Assembly (NCBI GenBank): GCA_039881045.1
Contig: JAYWVB010000004.1
Coordinates: forward strand, 248,001-312,000
Source of the DNA: Chaetomium olivaceum
Taxonomy: Eukaryota; Ascomycota; Sordariomycetes; Sordariales; Chaetomiaceae
Direction: 5' to 3'
Length of the DNA: 64,000 nucleotides
The notes below the pieces were generated by a model. It ran no database searches, was not told the DNA's origin, and saw only the letters and a list, made by a program, of their open reading frames with translations. Position numbers and translations under genes: made by a program. Positions 46,607 to 57,370 of this stretch are shown one piece after another. Numbering within the stretch: position 1 is the stretch's first letter; every line of letters begins with the position of its first letter.

Positions 46607-46997
46607 TGATCAAGTGCTGGGTTTGACTGCATCTGCAAAACTGGACGCAGGGCATCACAACACCAAAACTCTGTCTCTGTGCATGAACTGTTTAGCCATG
46701 CGAGATGCAAACTCACCCCGTAACCATCTGGCAGGCAAATAAACAAGTGTCCCCCCTCTGTTCAGGGAAAGAAGCACGCAGTCACACGTCGCTGCGTTGC
46801 ATTATCGTGGCGGATCCTTTACTTTCGAAAGCTGGTGAACTTGATGTCTGATTTCCTTCTCTGCTTGAGACCAAGGGACTGGTCCATCCCGAGCCTTCTT
46901 ATAAACAGCTGAAAATGCAACGCGCAAAACGGAAAAACAAAAGACCCCTACCCCTGAACAAGCAAAGAGTATCCCTGCGCTGGGCGCGCCCCAGCTC
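46607..46997. mobile_element. Unidentified 391-base insert flanked by AATAT
   Basis: A GC-normal block inside the AT-rich gypsy remnant, with AATAT just before (46602-46606) and just after (46998-47002). The gypsy reading resumes after it with the RNase H start, so it is an insertion. It encodes nothing evident. A 5-base duplication would suit a solo LTR, but the ends (TGATCAAG.. and ..CCCCAGCTC) do not form clean TG..CA termini. Confidence 0.5.
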
Positions 46998-47354
46998 AAT
47001 ATACCTTTCGAAGTTAAGGTTAATACTTCGGACTTTATAATTAGAGGATAGTTTAACTAGAAAGAGAAGGATAGTAAGCTTTATCTAGTTGCGTTCTTCT
47101 CTAAGAAGCTCGAAGGGTTAAGGCTTAACTACTCGATCTATAATAAAAAGCTTCTCGTAATTATCGAAGTATTCTAGGAATAGAGACTATACCTTAGTAG
47201 TATAATATACAAAGTCTAGCTACATATAGGCTATAAAACTTACGATACTTTTCTACTATAAAGGTATTAAATAGACGATAAATTTAATAGGTAGAACTTT
47301 TATCTAAAGTTAACTTTATATTTTACTATAAGAAGAGTTTAGAAAATAAATAAA

Positions 47355-47368
47355 TAGATACCTTAAAT
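47355..47368. repeat. SINE target-site duplication, left copy
   Basis: TAGATACCTTAAAT, repeated at 47965-47978. The gypsy RNase H/integrase linker reads on across the two copies once the insert is removed. Confidence 0.9.
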
Positions 47369-47964
47369 TTTTTTTTCCTACACCGCTATGCCCTAGGGCG
47401 CGCCGGAATTTCTACGGATTTTTAGTTACATAGGAAACCGTGTCCAAGGGCCGGATGAAAACCTACGTACTGCGCTAAAGTCCTTCAATCAGGTTCCTTC
47501 ATACTACGGATGCCCCAGCCTTCTCCAACCCCACCTGCCCCCTCTGTCAGGATGTGGTTGGTTCCAGGGATGTCATCGATGCTTCCTTCTCCTTCCCCCT
47601 TCCGTCTCCCTCTCGCTTCAGTTTTCTTCCAGGGGGGCTCCCTGGCAGTATCTTTCTAGGCAGTTCTGCTTCTGCCCCGGGTCTTTTTTCCCGTCAGGGT
47701 CCCCAGCTCCCACGGCTCATGGTTTTTATCCTGCAGTGAGCTGCACAGGTTTTTACCGATCGGTGTGCGACGCTAGGGGGCCCAGTCCCTGTGTCTCCGA
47801 GACGACGACTATTCCTCGGGGTTTCCTTCTGGTTAGTATGACTCTTTCCGGAATTTCAGGGGACCAATCCTGAAAACAACTGGAAAGAGGGTGAGGGAGG
47901 CCGGATTCGAACCGACAGCCTTGTGGCTTCCAGGTGCAACACACTCCATTTACACCACTCCCCC
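47369..47964 (-). mobile_element. tRNA-derived SINE with LINE-like 3' end
   Basis: A 596-base insertion flanked by a perfect 14-base duplication. On the minus strand its 5' end (47964-47893) is a tRNA-like head: GGGGGAG/CTCCCTC acceptor arms, box A TGGTGTAAATGG, box B GGTTCGAATCC, and a GTCGG/CCGGC T arm; the anticodon stem is degraded. A CT/GA-rich body of about 400 bases follows. The last 100 bases match the 3' end of the LINE families (GGCCGGATGAAAACC.., CCGGCGCGCC, AGGGCATAGCGG, GTAGGAAA) and end in about nine A. This is the classical SINE plan: Pol III head plus a tail borrowed from the partner LINE. I do not recognise the family. Confidence 0.85.
47893..47964 (-). tRNA. tRNA-like head of the SINE (pseudo-tRNA)
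   Basis: A 72-base tRNA-like segment with good A and B boxes and pairing acceptor and T arms. The anticodon stem (TTGCA/CACAA) mispairs at two positions that G-to-A changes would explain. The isotype cannot be assigned. It most likely serves only as the SINE promoter. Confidence 0.6.
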
Positions 47965-48729
47965 TAGATACCTTAAATAGAAGAGTAGATTACTATAATA
48001 ATATATCTAAAGCTTTACTACTATTACTATATTAATAGGTAGATAGATTACTATAGTATACTTCCTAACTAACTAAAGACTATAAGATCATAGCCCTTTA
48101 GTAATAGTTGGAAGATCCTAAAGCTACGCTTCTATAACTATTTATAGAATACCATATAGTATTTAGGAAATAATATTTAAAACGAGATTTCTAAGGAACT
48201 ATTACGGATAATGAATACGATATATAGTAAGAAGGGCTATAATCTAAGATTATAGGATTATAACTTAAAGGAACGAAACTCTAGTACTATAATAAGGCCT
48301 ATATTAGGTCTAGTAACTAAAAAGAGCTTATTCGAAAGATCTATAAATCGAAACTTAGAGGATATATAGGAATTAGTAAGATAATTATAAAAGTTAAATG
48401 GAATTATAACTCCTAAGAATTAAATAGATAATAGAAGTAGTCTTAGAAGAGTATAGCCTCTATAGATAGAATAAACTAAGATAATATAGACTATATAGAT
48501 TATTATAGCTATAATTAGTTATAGAATAACTATAGAGTTTAATAATAAACTTTATTATTAAACTACTAGCCTCTAAAAATATAGTAATAGGAGTAGAATA
48601 TAATAATATTCTTATAATAGTAAATAAACTTACTAAATAGAGCTACTTCCTCCCCTATAAGGAGTTATAGTAGTGAGTAGAACGACTTATAAATATAATC
48701 TATTATAATATTACCTCAACTTATAGATA

Positions 48730-50626
48730 ACGTATATTATAAGCGAGCCAAACATATAAGCGAGCCAAACATATAAGCGAGCCGAACATATAAGCGAGCC
48801 GAACACTTTCCACCGCTCTACCAACACTATTCCCAATTACCACACAACAACGCTAGGAAATGACTACAATTACATCAGAAGAAGCCGAATCAGAGGCTTC
48901 CCCGGCCTCCTGGCAGGTACGCGCATTATGGCCGGGCTTGCCGCATACCCCACAGCGCCGAACCTTCTTCTGACCCCCCCCTGCACTACTACCATCTGGC
49001 TGTATATCTTCTCCTGTCTTCCCACCTACAGCCTTCTGGTCCGCAAGACCCTGTGCCTCTTGCACAGTAAGTGACCCTCCAGGCTGTACACGTGTCCGTT
49101 TGGCCCTCCGCCGCTTGCTTAGTGCCTCGTTGGCCTTGCGGAGCGAAGACACCTCTGACTCAAGAAGGGCTACCTGGTGCATTACAGCCATTGTCCCTTT
49201 GGTAAGCTGGTCAACGGCGGCCAACATCGAAGCTGGGGAGCTACCTTGATGGTTGGCAATACGAGTCCTGATAAGCTTTGACTGCGAGTCGGCTTCTTTG
49301 GGGTTGTGCGGTGTCTTGGAAGCCCAGGGTTTGACAGTGCCGGCAGTACTAGGCCGGGAGTTTGGGGGCGATGGTGTATAAAGCTTGACATCCAGCCTGG
49401 AGAGCACCCTCTCTGGGTTGTACGGAACAAGGCCAGCCCCCGCAAAGCCACCCTGGATATTCTTCTCTGTGATAGAACCAAAGAAGGCTTCGCGGAAAGC
49501 GCAAAGGAACTCGAGCTTGCTGATGTGGTTGACATGCGCGCGCATGAACTCCTCAACCTGGCGACCATACGCCTGCTTCAGTGGCCCAAAGCAGCCAACA
49601 TCAAGTGGCTGGCACTTATGGGAAGAGTGTGCAGGCATGCAGAGTGTGATGATATTGTTCTGCTTGCCGTACTGCTCGAACTCGGTGGAGTGGTGGCTTT
49701 CGTGACCGTCGAGAATCAACAACCAGTGCGTGCCCTTTGTCCGAGGCGCCGTATGGTGATCGAAATGCTTAATCCAATCTAGGCCAACTGCATTGGTAGT
49801 CCAGCCATTGTGGGTAGTTGCAATACGCCAGTCGAGGGGTAGGCCGCACTCCCGGTACCAGTTGGCAAGGTGATATTGCGCTGCCAAGATGATGAACGGA
49901 GGGATCGCCCAACCAAGGGCATTGACTCCCTGAATTACAGTCGCCCATTCGCGGTTGCCAAGCTGGGCTAGCTTTGCCCTGCCAAAGCCATCCGAGGTTG
50001 TGACTACCATGCCCGTAGAGATGATGCCCATCATGAACCCGGTCTCATCAAAGTTGTAGATATCGTTATCCAGGATACCGTACTTAGCTATCATGTTCCG
50101 TACAAGCGTAAACCAGTCACCGATGATCTTTGGATCCTCGCACTTAGCCCTCTGGTAGTTGTATCTACGCACACGACGCATCTTGAGCTGTTTGTGGCGT
50201 TTGACAAAGTTGTGGGCCCAGAGCTTGCCGACAGGGGGTGCGTCGCGTACGCGTAGTAGTTGGTTGGCCATATCTTCTACACCACGTAGCCTAGGCGAGA
50301 AAGCTCGCGTAGAGAGGTCAAGGATGTATTGAACAATCGTCTGCTCTTCGAGATCCGTAAGCTTGCGCGAGTTTGCTGGCAAATCGCGTCGTGCACGCTG
50401 ACCAGCGCGTCGGCCGTGGAGTGTTGATACCGGGACATCGTAGAGCTTAGCTGCAGCCCTAAGGCTTATCTTCTTGTCGTTTTGGAGGCTTGAAGGGCTA
50501 AGATCACCCTCTCTTCCTTTGAAGGAGGGGACATATTGCGTTGTAGAGTTGTGGAGGAAGATGTAACGTTGAGATTGCAGGGGACCCGTTGTGGTGGAGA
50601 CTGTTCGGCTCGCTTATAATATACGT
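48730..50626 (-). mobile_element. pogo/Fot1-like DNA transposon 2
   Basis: A 1897-base element between TA dinucleotides (48728-48729 and 50627-50628). The ends read inward ACGTATATTATAAGCGAGCC. At the left end the unit ATAAGCGAGCC(A/G)AACAT is iterated four times; at the right end it occurs once. The transposase lies on the minus strand. It interrupts the AT-rich gypsy remnant and is not RIP-mutated. Confidence 0.92.
48853..50534 (-). pseudogene. pogo-type transposase 2, frameshift near the N-terminus
   Basis: The ATG at 50534 opens a frame (MSPPSKEERVILALQAS) that stops soon after. The Psq-type helix-turn-helix (SLRAAAKLYDVPVSTLHGRRAG) and the remaining 510 residues continue in another frame from about 50490 to the stop at 48853. 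One missing base at about 50480-50486 explains this. The DDE core has IYNFDETGFMMG, LLILDGHESHHS and HKCQPLDVGCFGPLKQAYG, and the C-terminus carries a zinc knuckle CGVCGKPGHNARTC. It is related to, but clearly distinct from, the transposase of element 1. Confidence 0.9.
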
Positions 50627-50628
50627 TA

Positions 50629-51002
50629 CCTATAAGGTATCTAAAAAGCTATCTTCTGTTTATCTCCTTCCTTAATATAGACATAAGTATATACTATTAG
50701 TAGCTTAAAGTATATAAAGTATTATACCCCTAATTGCTAGTCTTAAAGCCTCGAAATTAATAGTAGTAGGTAGTAGTTCTTTACCATCTTATTGTTTAAC
50801 TATCGGTAATTATATATATCTTGAGCTTCCTGTCCTTTTTTAGAACGAAAACAACTAGGTATCCTACTAGGGATATCGATAGTCTAATATATCCTATCTT
50901 GAGGTTCTTTTCGAGATAGCTCCTCAACTCTATATTTTACTACTTATTAGTATATTATACCTTAAACAATTTCAACTAGGCTCCTTCCTTAAATTTAATC
51001 TT
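50629..51002 (-). mobile_element. RIP-degraded gypsy reverse transcriptase fragment
   Basis: AT-rich with many stops. On the minus strand it reads as the start of a Ty3/gypsy reverse transcriptase (LEKNLKIGYIRLSISLV and FVLKKDRKLKIYI-like segments). The orientation is opposite to the gypsy remnant left of pogo element 2, so it is probably a second element. Confidence 0.6.
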
Positions 51003-51905
51003 AGGCCGAGAGAATAACCACGGGGCATCTCATCACTGAGGCCTGCAATAAGGTCTACCGAAGGTTCAACAAGAGGAGGAAAACCCGAGGCCGGAGGCCC
51101 CGTCAGGGCCCGCAGAGCCCCACGCCCACTGAACTAGCCGCTAGTGTAGTGGCCCAGTGGGTTAACTACAAATGGAAGATCGGGGGGAAGGATAGGGGGT
51201 CGAATACCAAGGAGGTGGTCGAACTGGCCTGGCAGGCCCGGTGGGAACAACAGAGAGCTAGTCAACAAAGTACTACTCGACAGAGGGTATTAAACAGGAG
51301 GATAGCCGACGAAGACCCCCCAGCCCTCTTATTTACCGACAAAGCTCTGATGAGACACGAAGGTCTTACAAAGGCGCAGAGCTCCCTCCTTTCCCAGGCC
51401 CGTATCGGGGAAATAGGCCTCCGGGACTACCTGTTCAGGGGGAAAGTCCCGGAGGTCCGTACCCCCTATTGCGAGTGCGGGAGAGGCAGGGAGACAGTGG
51501 AGCACTTGGTGGTTTGGTGCCCCGACCCGCCGTTACAAAGGCCGTGGGACGGCAGAGAGATTCGGTTACATCGGGACCTACAAACCGTATTACGGGGAGT
51601 AGGTGCCCGGAGCAGAAGATTTGTTAGGAAGGTCCTTGGCTGGCTGATGGACTCTGGCCGGCTACTGGAGTATAGCCTAGCCAGAAGGCTGGAGCTAGAA
51701 ACAGTGGATGGGGAGGGCTAGAGGGCACGGAGGCCGGCAAAGGGCCTCCTTTCTTTTGCAGTATGACGGATTCACAGATTGTTGTCTCAAAGTGGTAGAC
51801 AGAGGTTTTTATCCGGCCTATACGGTACGGTTCCCTTTGTAAATGGTAGTAGAAGGACCGGCGCGCCCCAGGGCATATTGGTGTAGGAAATAATAATAAT
51901 TTAAT
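51003..51905 (+). mobile_element. LINE family 1, 5'-truncated copy D
   Basis: It corresponds to the 3' third of copy A in the opposite orientation, with few differences over about 880 bases. Coding is intact from 51003 to the stop at 51719-51721 and includes the CECGRGRETVEHLVVWC motif. It ends in (TAA)n. AATTTAAT occurs at 50992-50999 and 51898-51905 and may be the duplication. Confidence 0.88.
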
Positions 51906-51959
51906 TAAATTATTAAATAATATTCAAGGTTATATATTAATTTCTACTCACCAACCTAG

Positions 51960-53265
51960 GGAGAGGCACCAGCCCCGTCAGACCAAAAGAGTCTGCCAGG
52001 TTTCTAGGAGTCTGGCTAGACCGGAAGCTCAACTGGAAAGCCCACCTTGCGGCGGTGGAGAGGAAGCTGAAGACCCAGAGCTACGCCCTGTCGAGGCTAG
52101 CGGCGACGACGTGGGGACTGGGGTTAGCTAAAGCGCGAGAAGTGTACACAAAGTGCATCCGGTCAGCGCTGGCCTATGGCGCATTGTCGTTTCACATCCC
52201 CACGGACGTAGGAGGCGAGCCGGTAAAGAAAGGCATCACCAAGGCCCTCGGGAAGGCCCAGAACAAAAGCTTGCGGATTGTGACGGGAGCCTTCAAGCAC
52301 ACTCCCATCCGCAACCTTGAAACGGAGGCGTGGGTGCCACCGTTGGACCTATACCTCAACAAGCGACTTGCGGACTTTGAAACCAGGCTCCAGCGAACCG
52401 ACTTAGACGACGGCCAGAGCGGCAAGAAGACCGCAGGGAGCGTCGTTCTTACCGCCTGTCGCAAGATACAGCAGAGACTCCGGTCGGGGGACGGCGGCAG
52501 GGGCCGGCCGCGAACAGTGGGACTGCGGGAGCCCACGGCAGAGGAGAACGCCGCAAGCACGATTGCGCGCTGGGCGGGGGGGGCTGTAGATACAAACAGG
52601 GTAGCGGAGGAAGCCTGGAGAGCGAGGTGGCTAAAGGAACGGGACGGTAGAGCAATCACCAGACCAGCGGACGACTTTGACCATCAGCGAGAGACGCTAT
52701 TCCGAGAGGAAACCCTAAGACGGCACGACGGTCTCACCAAGGCGAGGAGTTCTCTGCTGGTCCAGATCCGAACGGGGGCAATAGGCCTACGGGACTTTCT
52801 ATTTACACGAGGAGTCCCAGAGATCCTAACGCCCGCCTGCCAGTGCGGCGAAGGACGGGAGACTGCCGAGCACCTGGTAGTGTGGTGTTTGGCCCCACCG
52901 CTGACTCGAAGATGGGAGAGAGCTGGAATTCGAACGCGACGGGACTTTTACTCTGTTCTGCACGGTATTGATCCCGCAACAGCACGGCTCACGAGGAGGG
53001 TCCTGGGATGGCTGATGGACTCAGGAAGGCTGCCGATGTACAGTTTGGCCAGGAGGCTCGAGTTGGAAGCGGCGGCCTAACACGCCCCTCCTTTGGAGGC
53101 CAGGGGGCCTCCTCTCTTTGTATTCGCAGGCTCACACACGTGTACTTTCCTTGAAGATTGGTATGGGTTTTTCATCCGGCCTGTGAGGGCGCGGTTTTCC
53201 TGTACAGTAAATAGCTGAGGGTCCGGCACGCCTTAAGGCACAGCGGAGTATGAATAATAATATAT
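51960..53265 (+). mobile_element. LINE family 2, 5'-truncated copy E
   Basis: A second, related LINE family. Its C-terminal ORF2 part (about 51975-53080, intact) has ESARFLGVWLDRKLNWKAHL, NLETEAWVPPLDLYLNKRLADFE and the Cys/His motif CQCGEGRETAEHLVVWC. The 3' UTR has GGAGGCCAGGGGGCCTCC and ends with CCGGCACGCC..AAGGCACAGCGGAGTATGAATAATAATA. The 5' junction is about 51960-51970, and no clear duplication was found. Confidence 0.85.
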
Positions 53266-53331
53266 CTTCTAGCTAAAAGTAAGCTAGTTATAGGATATTT
53301 ATAAAAGTTCTTTTACCTATATAGCGTTAGA

Positions 53332-53967
53332 CTGAAGGAAGGAGACGGCAGAGCAGTCATCAGACCGGCGGACGACCTTGACCATCAGCGGGAGACGCTG
53401 TTCCGGGACGAAACCCTAAGACGACACGACGGCCTGAGCAAGGCGAAGAGCTCTCTGCTGGTCCAGATCCGGACAGGGGCAGTAGGCCTACGGGACTTTC
53501 TGTTTACACGGGGAGTCCCAGAGGTCCTAACGCCCGCCTGCCAGTGCGGCGAGGGACGGGAGACTGCCGAACACCTGGTGGTGTGGTGTTTGGCTCCACC
53601 GCTGACTCGAAGATGGGAGAGAACTGATATTCGAACGCGACGGGACTTTTACTCTGTTCTACACGGTATTGATCCTACATCGGCACGGCTCGCGGGGAGG
53701 GTCCTGGAATGGCTAATGGACTCAGGAAGGCTGATGATGTTCAGTTTGGCCAGGAGGCTTGAGCTAGAAGCGGCGGCCTAGCACGCACCTCCCTCGGAGG
53801 CCAGGAGGCCTCCTCTCTTTGTATACGCAGGCTCACGCACATGTACTTTCCTTAACTGTCGGTATGGGTTTTTCATCCGGCCCGCGAGGGCGCGGTTTTC
53901 CTGTACATTAAATAGCTGAAGGTCCGGCACGCCTTAGGGCATAGCGGGGTATGAATAATAATAATAC
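53332..53967 (+). mobile_element. LINE family 2, 5'-truncated copy F with 11-base duplication
   Basis: The last 150 codons of ORF2 (open to the stop at 53779-53781), the 3' UTR and a (TAA)n tail, flanked by ATAGCGTTAGA at 53321-53331 and 53968-53978. It is nearly identical to the copy in opposite orientation at 63400-64000. Confidence 0.9.
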
Positions 53968-54041
53968 ATAGCGTTAGAGATTCTCTAGATTTACCCTAGA
54001 TAAGCTTCTACTAGAATCCTCCTTTTACTACTAACTATAGG

Positions 54042-54046
54042 CTATC

Positions 54047-54081
<35 letters not shown>

Positions 54082-54312
54082 TTATTCCGCCCGGCGGGCC
54101 TAACCCGAAAGGGCAACTATCATGCAATCTACTAATACATATCCTAAAATGGATCCTGGTCTCATGAAGCCCGTACACTATCTATTACACACACACACAC
54201 ACACACACACGCACAATTTATTCCGCCCGGCGGGCCTAACCCGAAAGGGCAACTATCATGCAATCTACTAATACATATCCTAAAATGGATCCTGGTCTCA
54301 TGAAGCCCGTAC
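54042..54312. repeat. Tandem pair of (CA)n-headed 136-base units
   Basis: Two direct copies (54042-54177 and 54178-54312), each a CTATCTATT, a (CA)n run and a GC-rich block with CCCGCCGGGC-like and AACCCGAAAGGGCAACTAT segments. They are nearly identical except for CA length. A related unit lies inverted at 62266-62392. ATCCTCCTTTT occurs on both sides of the pair (54016-54026 and 54313-54323). Confidence 0.9.
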
Positions 54313-54356
54313 ATCCTCCTTTTCTGGCTTATCTCCTTACAATTTTGCCCTCTCTG

Positions 54357-54489
54357 CAGTAGAAGGCAAATCGGGTGTCGCTAGTTTTCTTAGTTAACTA
54401 TTTTAGGGACTGCGGGGTAAGCCTGTGGCTGATGTGGCTTGGCGGGATGTGACTGTCGCAGGGAGGTACTCAGTGAGCAAGTCCTAACA
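54357..54489 (+). repeat. Left 133-base terminal inverted repeat
   Basis: It matches the reverse complement of 62133-62265 at 132 of 133 positions (A versus G at the thirteenth base). Confidence 0.95.
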
Positions 54490-54607
54490 GAGCTAGAACT
54501 GGCGGTTGCCACACTCGTCTAAAGAGTCCCTCTCACAATCTGCCCTCTCCCCCTTCTGTCCTTTCTTTCCCCTCTTCCATCCCTAGCGCTTTTATGCCAC
54601 TACGATC

Positions 54608-55587
54608 ATGGCGCCGCAACTGGATGCTACACAACGTATTCTGATCAGAACTTTACTGACGGAAGGATCTGAGACCAAGCTAATAGCATCAGAAGCCTCG
54701 TGCACCATACGCGCCGTCCAGAGAATCCGCCAGGAGAGACAACACTCCGAAATGCCCACTAGAAGAACAAGCCCCGTCGGTCGCGCAGCTGCATAACACT
54801 ACGTATGCGGGAAGCCCTCTGTAATGTGCTGATTAAACAGCCGTACATGTACCGATGCGAGATGGCAGACTTCCTCCATCGTAGGTTCGGGAGGAGGATA
54901 TCCGAACGATCGATCGGCCGGGCCCTGCGGTCATTTGGCTGGACGAGGAAGACGATCCGCCGCGTCGCACTGCAACGGGATGCCGACCTTCGAGACCATT
55001 ATCTACATAAGATATCACAGTACGAGTCCTACCAACTTGTCTTTGTCGATGAGTCCGGCTGCGATAGAAGGGCAGGATACCGTCGTTGGGGGTGGTCTCC
55101 GAAGGGGTCCTCCCCCGTCCAGATCACGAGGTTCGGTCGCGGAAAAAGATGGCACATTCTTCCAGCATACGCGCAAGATGGCATCGTACTAAGGCGGGTA
55201 TACCAAGGATCCACCGACAGCGGTCTGTTTGAAGACTTTATAGCTCAATTGCTGCATCACTGTGGTAGATACCCAGAGCCAAAGTCGGTAATCGTTATGG
55301 ACAACGCCTCTTGGCACCATTCGGAGAAGCTCCAGCAGATGTGCCGAGACGCAGGAGTCGTGTTGGAGTTCCTATCGCCGTACTCGCCTGACTTCAGCCC
55401 TATTGAGGAGTACTTCGGGGTGCTCAAAAAATTCATTAAGAAAAAGTGGCACGAAAACGAGGATTTTATTATACGAGAGTTTCAGATGTTTTTGGAATGG
55501 TGTGTCGACCTAGTGGGCGACGACGAGCGCATCGCGGAGAGTCACTTCCGTTATGCCGGGATCTCCATCACGCAGTACCTAAACTAA
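54608..55587 (+). pseudogene. Tc1/mariner-type transposase with one frameshift
   Basis: The first frame (54608-54796, 62 codons) encodes the N-terminal helix-turn-helix (LIASEASCTIRAVQRIRQER). The second (from 54784 in another frame, first Met at 54805, to 55587) encodes the rest: a second DNA-binding helix region (CEMADFLHRRFGRRISERSI), the DDE_3 catalytic core with LVFVDESGCDRR (first Asp), VIVMDNASWHHSE (second Asp) and SPYSPDFSPIEEYFGVLKKF (third acidic residue). One missing base near 54781-54786 separates them; the join would read GRRS..ITLRMREALC. The protein is otherwise full length (about 325 residues) and not RIP-mutated. Confidence 0.9.
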
Positions 55588-55636
55588 ATACTGAAATACT
55601 ATAAAATATTTTCGGGGGCACAGGAAACCCAATGCT

Positions 55637-57160
55637 TTAGATATTCTTTCCCTCATGCTGGAATCTTGTAATGTTACTTACAAACTGTAGGGCGATGCCT
55701 GGTTTCACCCCTCCCTTGACCATCAAGTCAGCAGCGACCCTTGGGTGCTGCAGGATGGAGTTCAGTTCCAGGAATTGATCCAATGCAAACTGATTTGCAG
55801 CCTGTAGCGCCTCTCTCCATCTGTCGCTCTTGACTTGTTGCAGAGTCCAGTTACAGTACTCCTCAAGCTTGTCCTTCCTATCCCCATCCACATCCGCAAG
55901 CTCTTCACTAAGGGTCGTATCGGCCACATCGTGATACCTGCTGTAGGCCGAGACACGGGTCTTGCATTTACAACAGCCGATGGAGTCCTCCGCCTTCCGC
56001 TTGCGGCTGTTATCCAATACATCTTTGAGAATTTGGGGTGGAACCTCGATATTGACGTCGACGTCCTCTTCTTTCTCCCCTTCCTCCATATTCCCTTTAA
56101 TATAATGGAAAATGTCTTCCAAGTACCTTGGCAGCAGCTTATGGTGTTTTTCCTCGTTCGTCCGGCCAGCAGTGCGGTCCTTGCCTGCAGTGCTTGCCTC
56201 TGCAACGATGATACTTGTAGACTCGGGTCCAAAGACCGGCGTCGGCGGCCCTTTGAAGCTTTTGAGCCTCAGTGGCGCTCTCCTTCTTTTTCTTTCCCTT
56301 GGTCATCGCCGAGCTACTCGTGACTTCCTTGAAACGAACTCTATACTAAAGGTTATCTTCCTCCCCTTGCTGAACAAGGTACCGGGGCTTTCTATGTGAT
56401 TGTCCACCATCTTCCAATCGATCTCCAAGTCTTTGAAGCGTTTCTTTAGACCGCGCTGACGGCTTCGCTCGATGGATATATCGACGATCGCTTCTTCGTA
56501 TACGTACGTATCTCCTGGAAACTTATGCTCGTCTTTTAGAAGGGCTTCAAGTCGGGCCTGGAAGTTGACCTTCCAAAAATCGCTCGGAGCCAGGACGAAA
56601 TCGGGATCTGTGTCTGAACAAACATGCCTAGCTCTGATGTTCTCACGTTGGGAGACCTTCCACCGAAAGTCATAGTGGATACAATCGGGGTTATTCTTGT
56701 CATACTGCTTGTTGGGTTCCCAACCGCTCAGTCGGAGAAGTGGTAATGCACTTTCAATACTTCGCTGATCGGCTGTTCGGCCAGTGGGTCGGCTCGTTTG
56801 GCAAGGCCGACTCTAGGGCTGTCGGAAGTCAGAAACTCGAAAGCTCCATGGGTCAAAGTAAAATCGCCGTCCGGCCACTCGAAATCTAAGTTCTCCATGA
56901 CGGACGCGTTCCGAGTCGAAAAGCTTCGAGGCAAGATCGTTGCCACATTGCTGCCTCACTTGCCGCTGGCAACAAAGGGTCCGTCCGTCCACAAGGTCCC
57001 TCCGGAGTTTCTCCAGGTTTCTGTAGGCTTCTACGGGCTTCGATTTCGGTCCTTAGTTCGCTAATTTTAGAGCCTGCCTAAACCTAATCGGGTCCCGGAA
57101 GACAACCTTTTCCTCGTCCGACACTTTCACTCTAAGGTACGGTATTGTATTGGCTTTCCT
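55637..57160 (-). pseudogene. Decayed conserved fungal gene, several frameshifts
   Basis: Protein-like segments on the minus strand switch frame at least four times. In order: VSDEEKVVFRDPIRFRQAL (about 57130), MENLDFEWPDGDFTLTHGAF (56898), EPNKQYDKNNPDCIHYDFRW (about 56700), PSDFWKVNFQARLEALLKDE (about 56580), KLQRAADAGLWTRVYKYHRC (about 56240), and a last frame from about 56140 to the stop at 55637 with EEYCNWTLQQVKSDRWREAL and KPGIALQFVSNI. The middle part has a Cys/His-rich RGKHCRQGPHCWPDER segment. I think it is a fungal lineage-specific protein of unknown function, perhaps often next to mobile DNA, but I cannot name a domain. It lies about 200 bases downstream of the NLR gene on the same strand. 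Confidence 0.6.
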
Positions 57161-57370
57161 TATGACCTACCTCTTGAGTCGTGACACCCTAGATCTTAGG
57201 CAAGGGAGAGTCAAATGATTACCCAGTGTTTATAGTAGGTCCGGAACGTTCCCAGTCGCCACCAATACTATAAATTCAGCATGGCCCCTTGGACCCTGAA
57301 AAGGCACAGGGGGGAGAAGAAAAGGTACAATGAACTATGGCGCGAACGATCCTGTATAAAGAATGACAAG

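Larger units (their letters stand above)
44315..48727 (+). mobile_element. RIP-degraded Ty3/gypsy retrotransposon, nested host of other elements
   Basis: An AT-rich, stop-filled remnant readable in pieces as a gypsy polyprotein: end of reverse transcriptase with an FLGYKI-like motif and the connection (44318-44521, continued at 46386-46600), RNase H with NTSDF and LNYSIYNKKLLVII-like motifs (about 47000-47354, continued after 47979), and an integrase-like DKLTK..YFLPYKE segment near 48600-48660. The C-to-T and G-to-A bias with TAG/TAA stops matches RIP. The pieces are separated by pogo element 1, a 391-base insert and the SINE; pogo element 2 follows. No LTRs were found. Confidence 0.75.
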
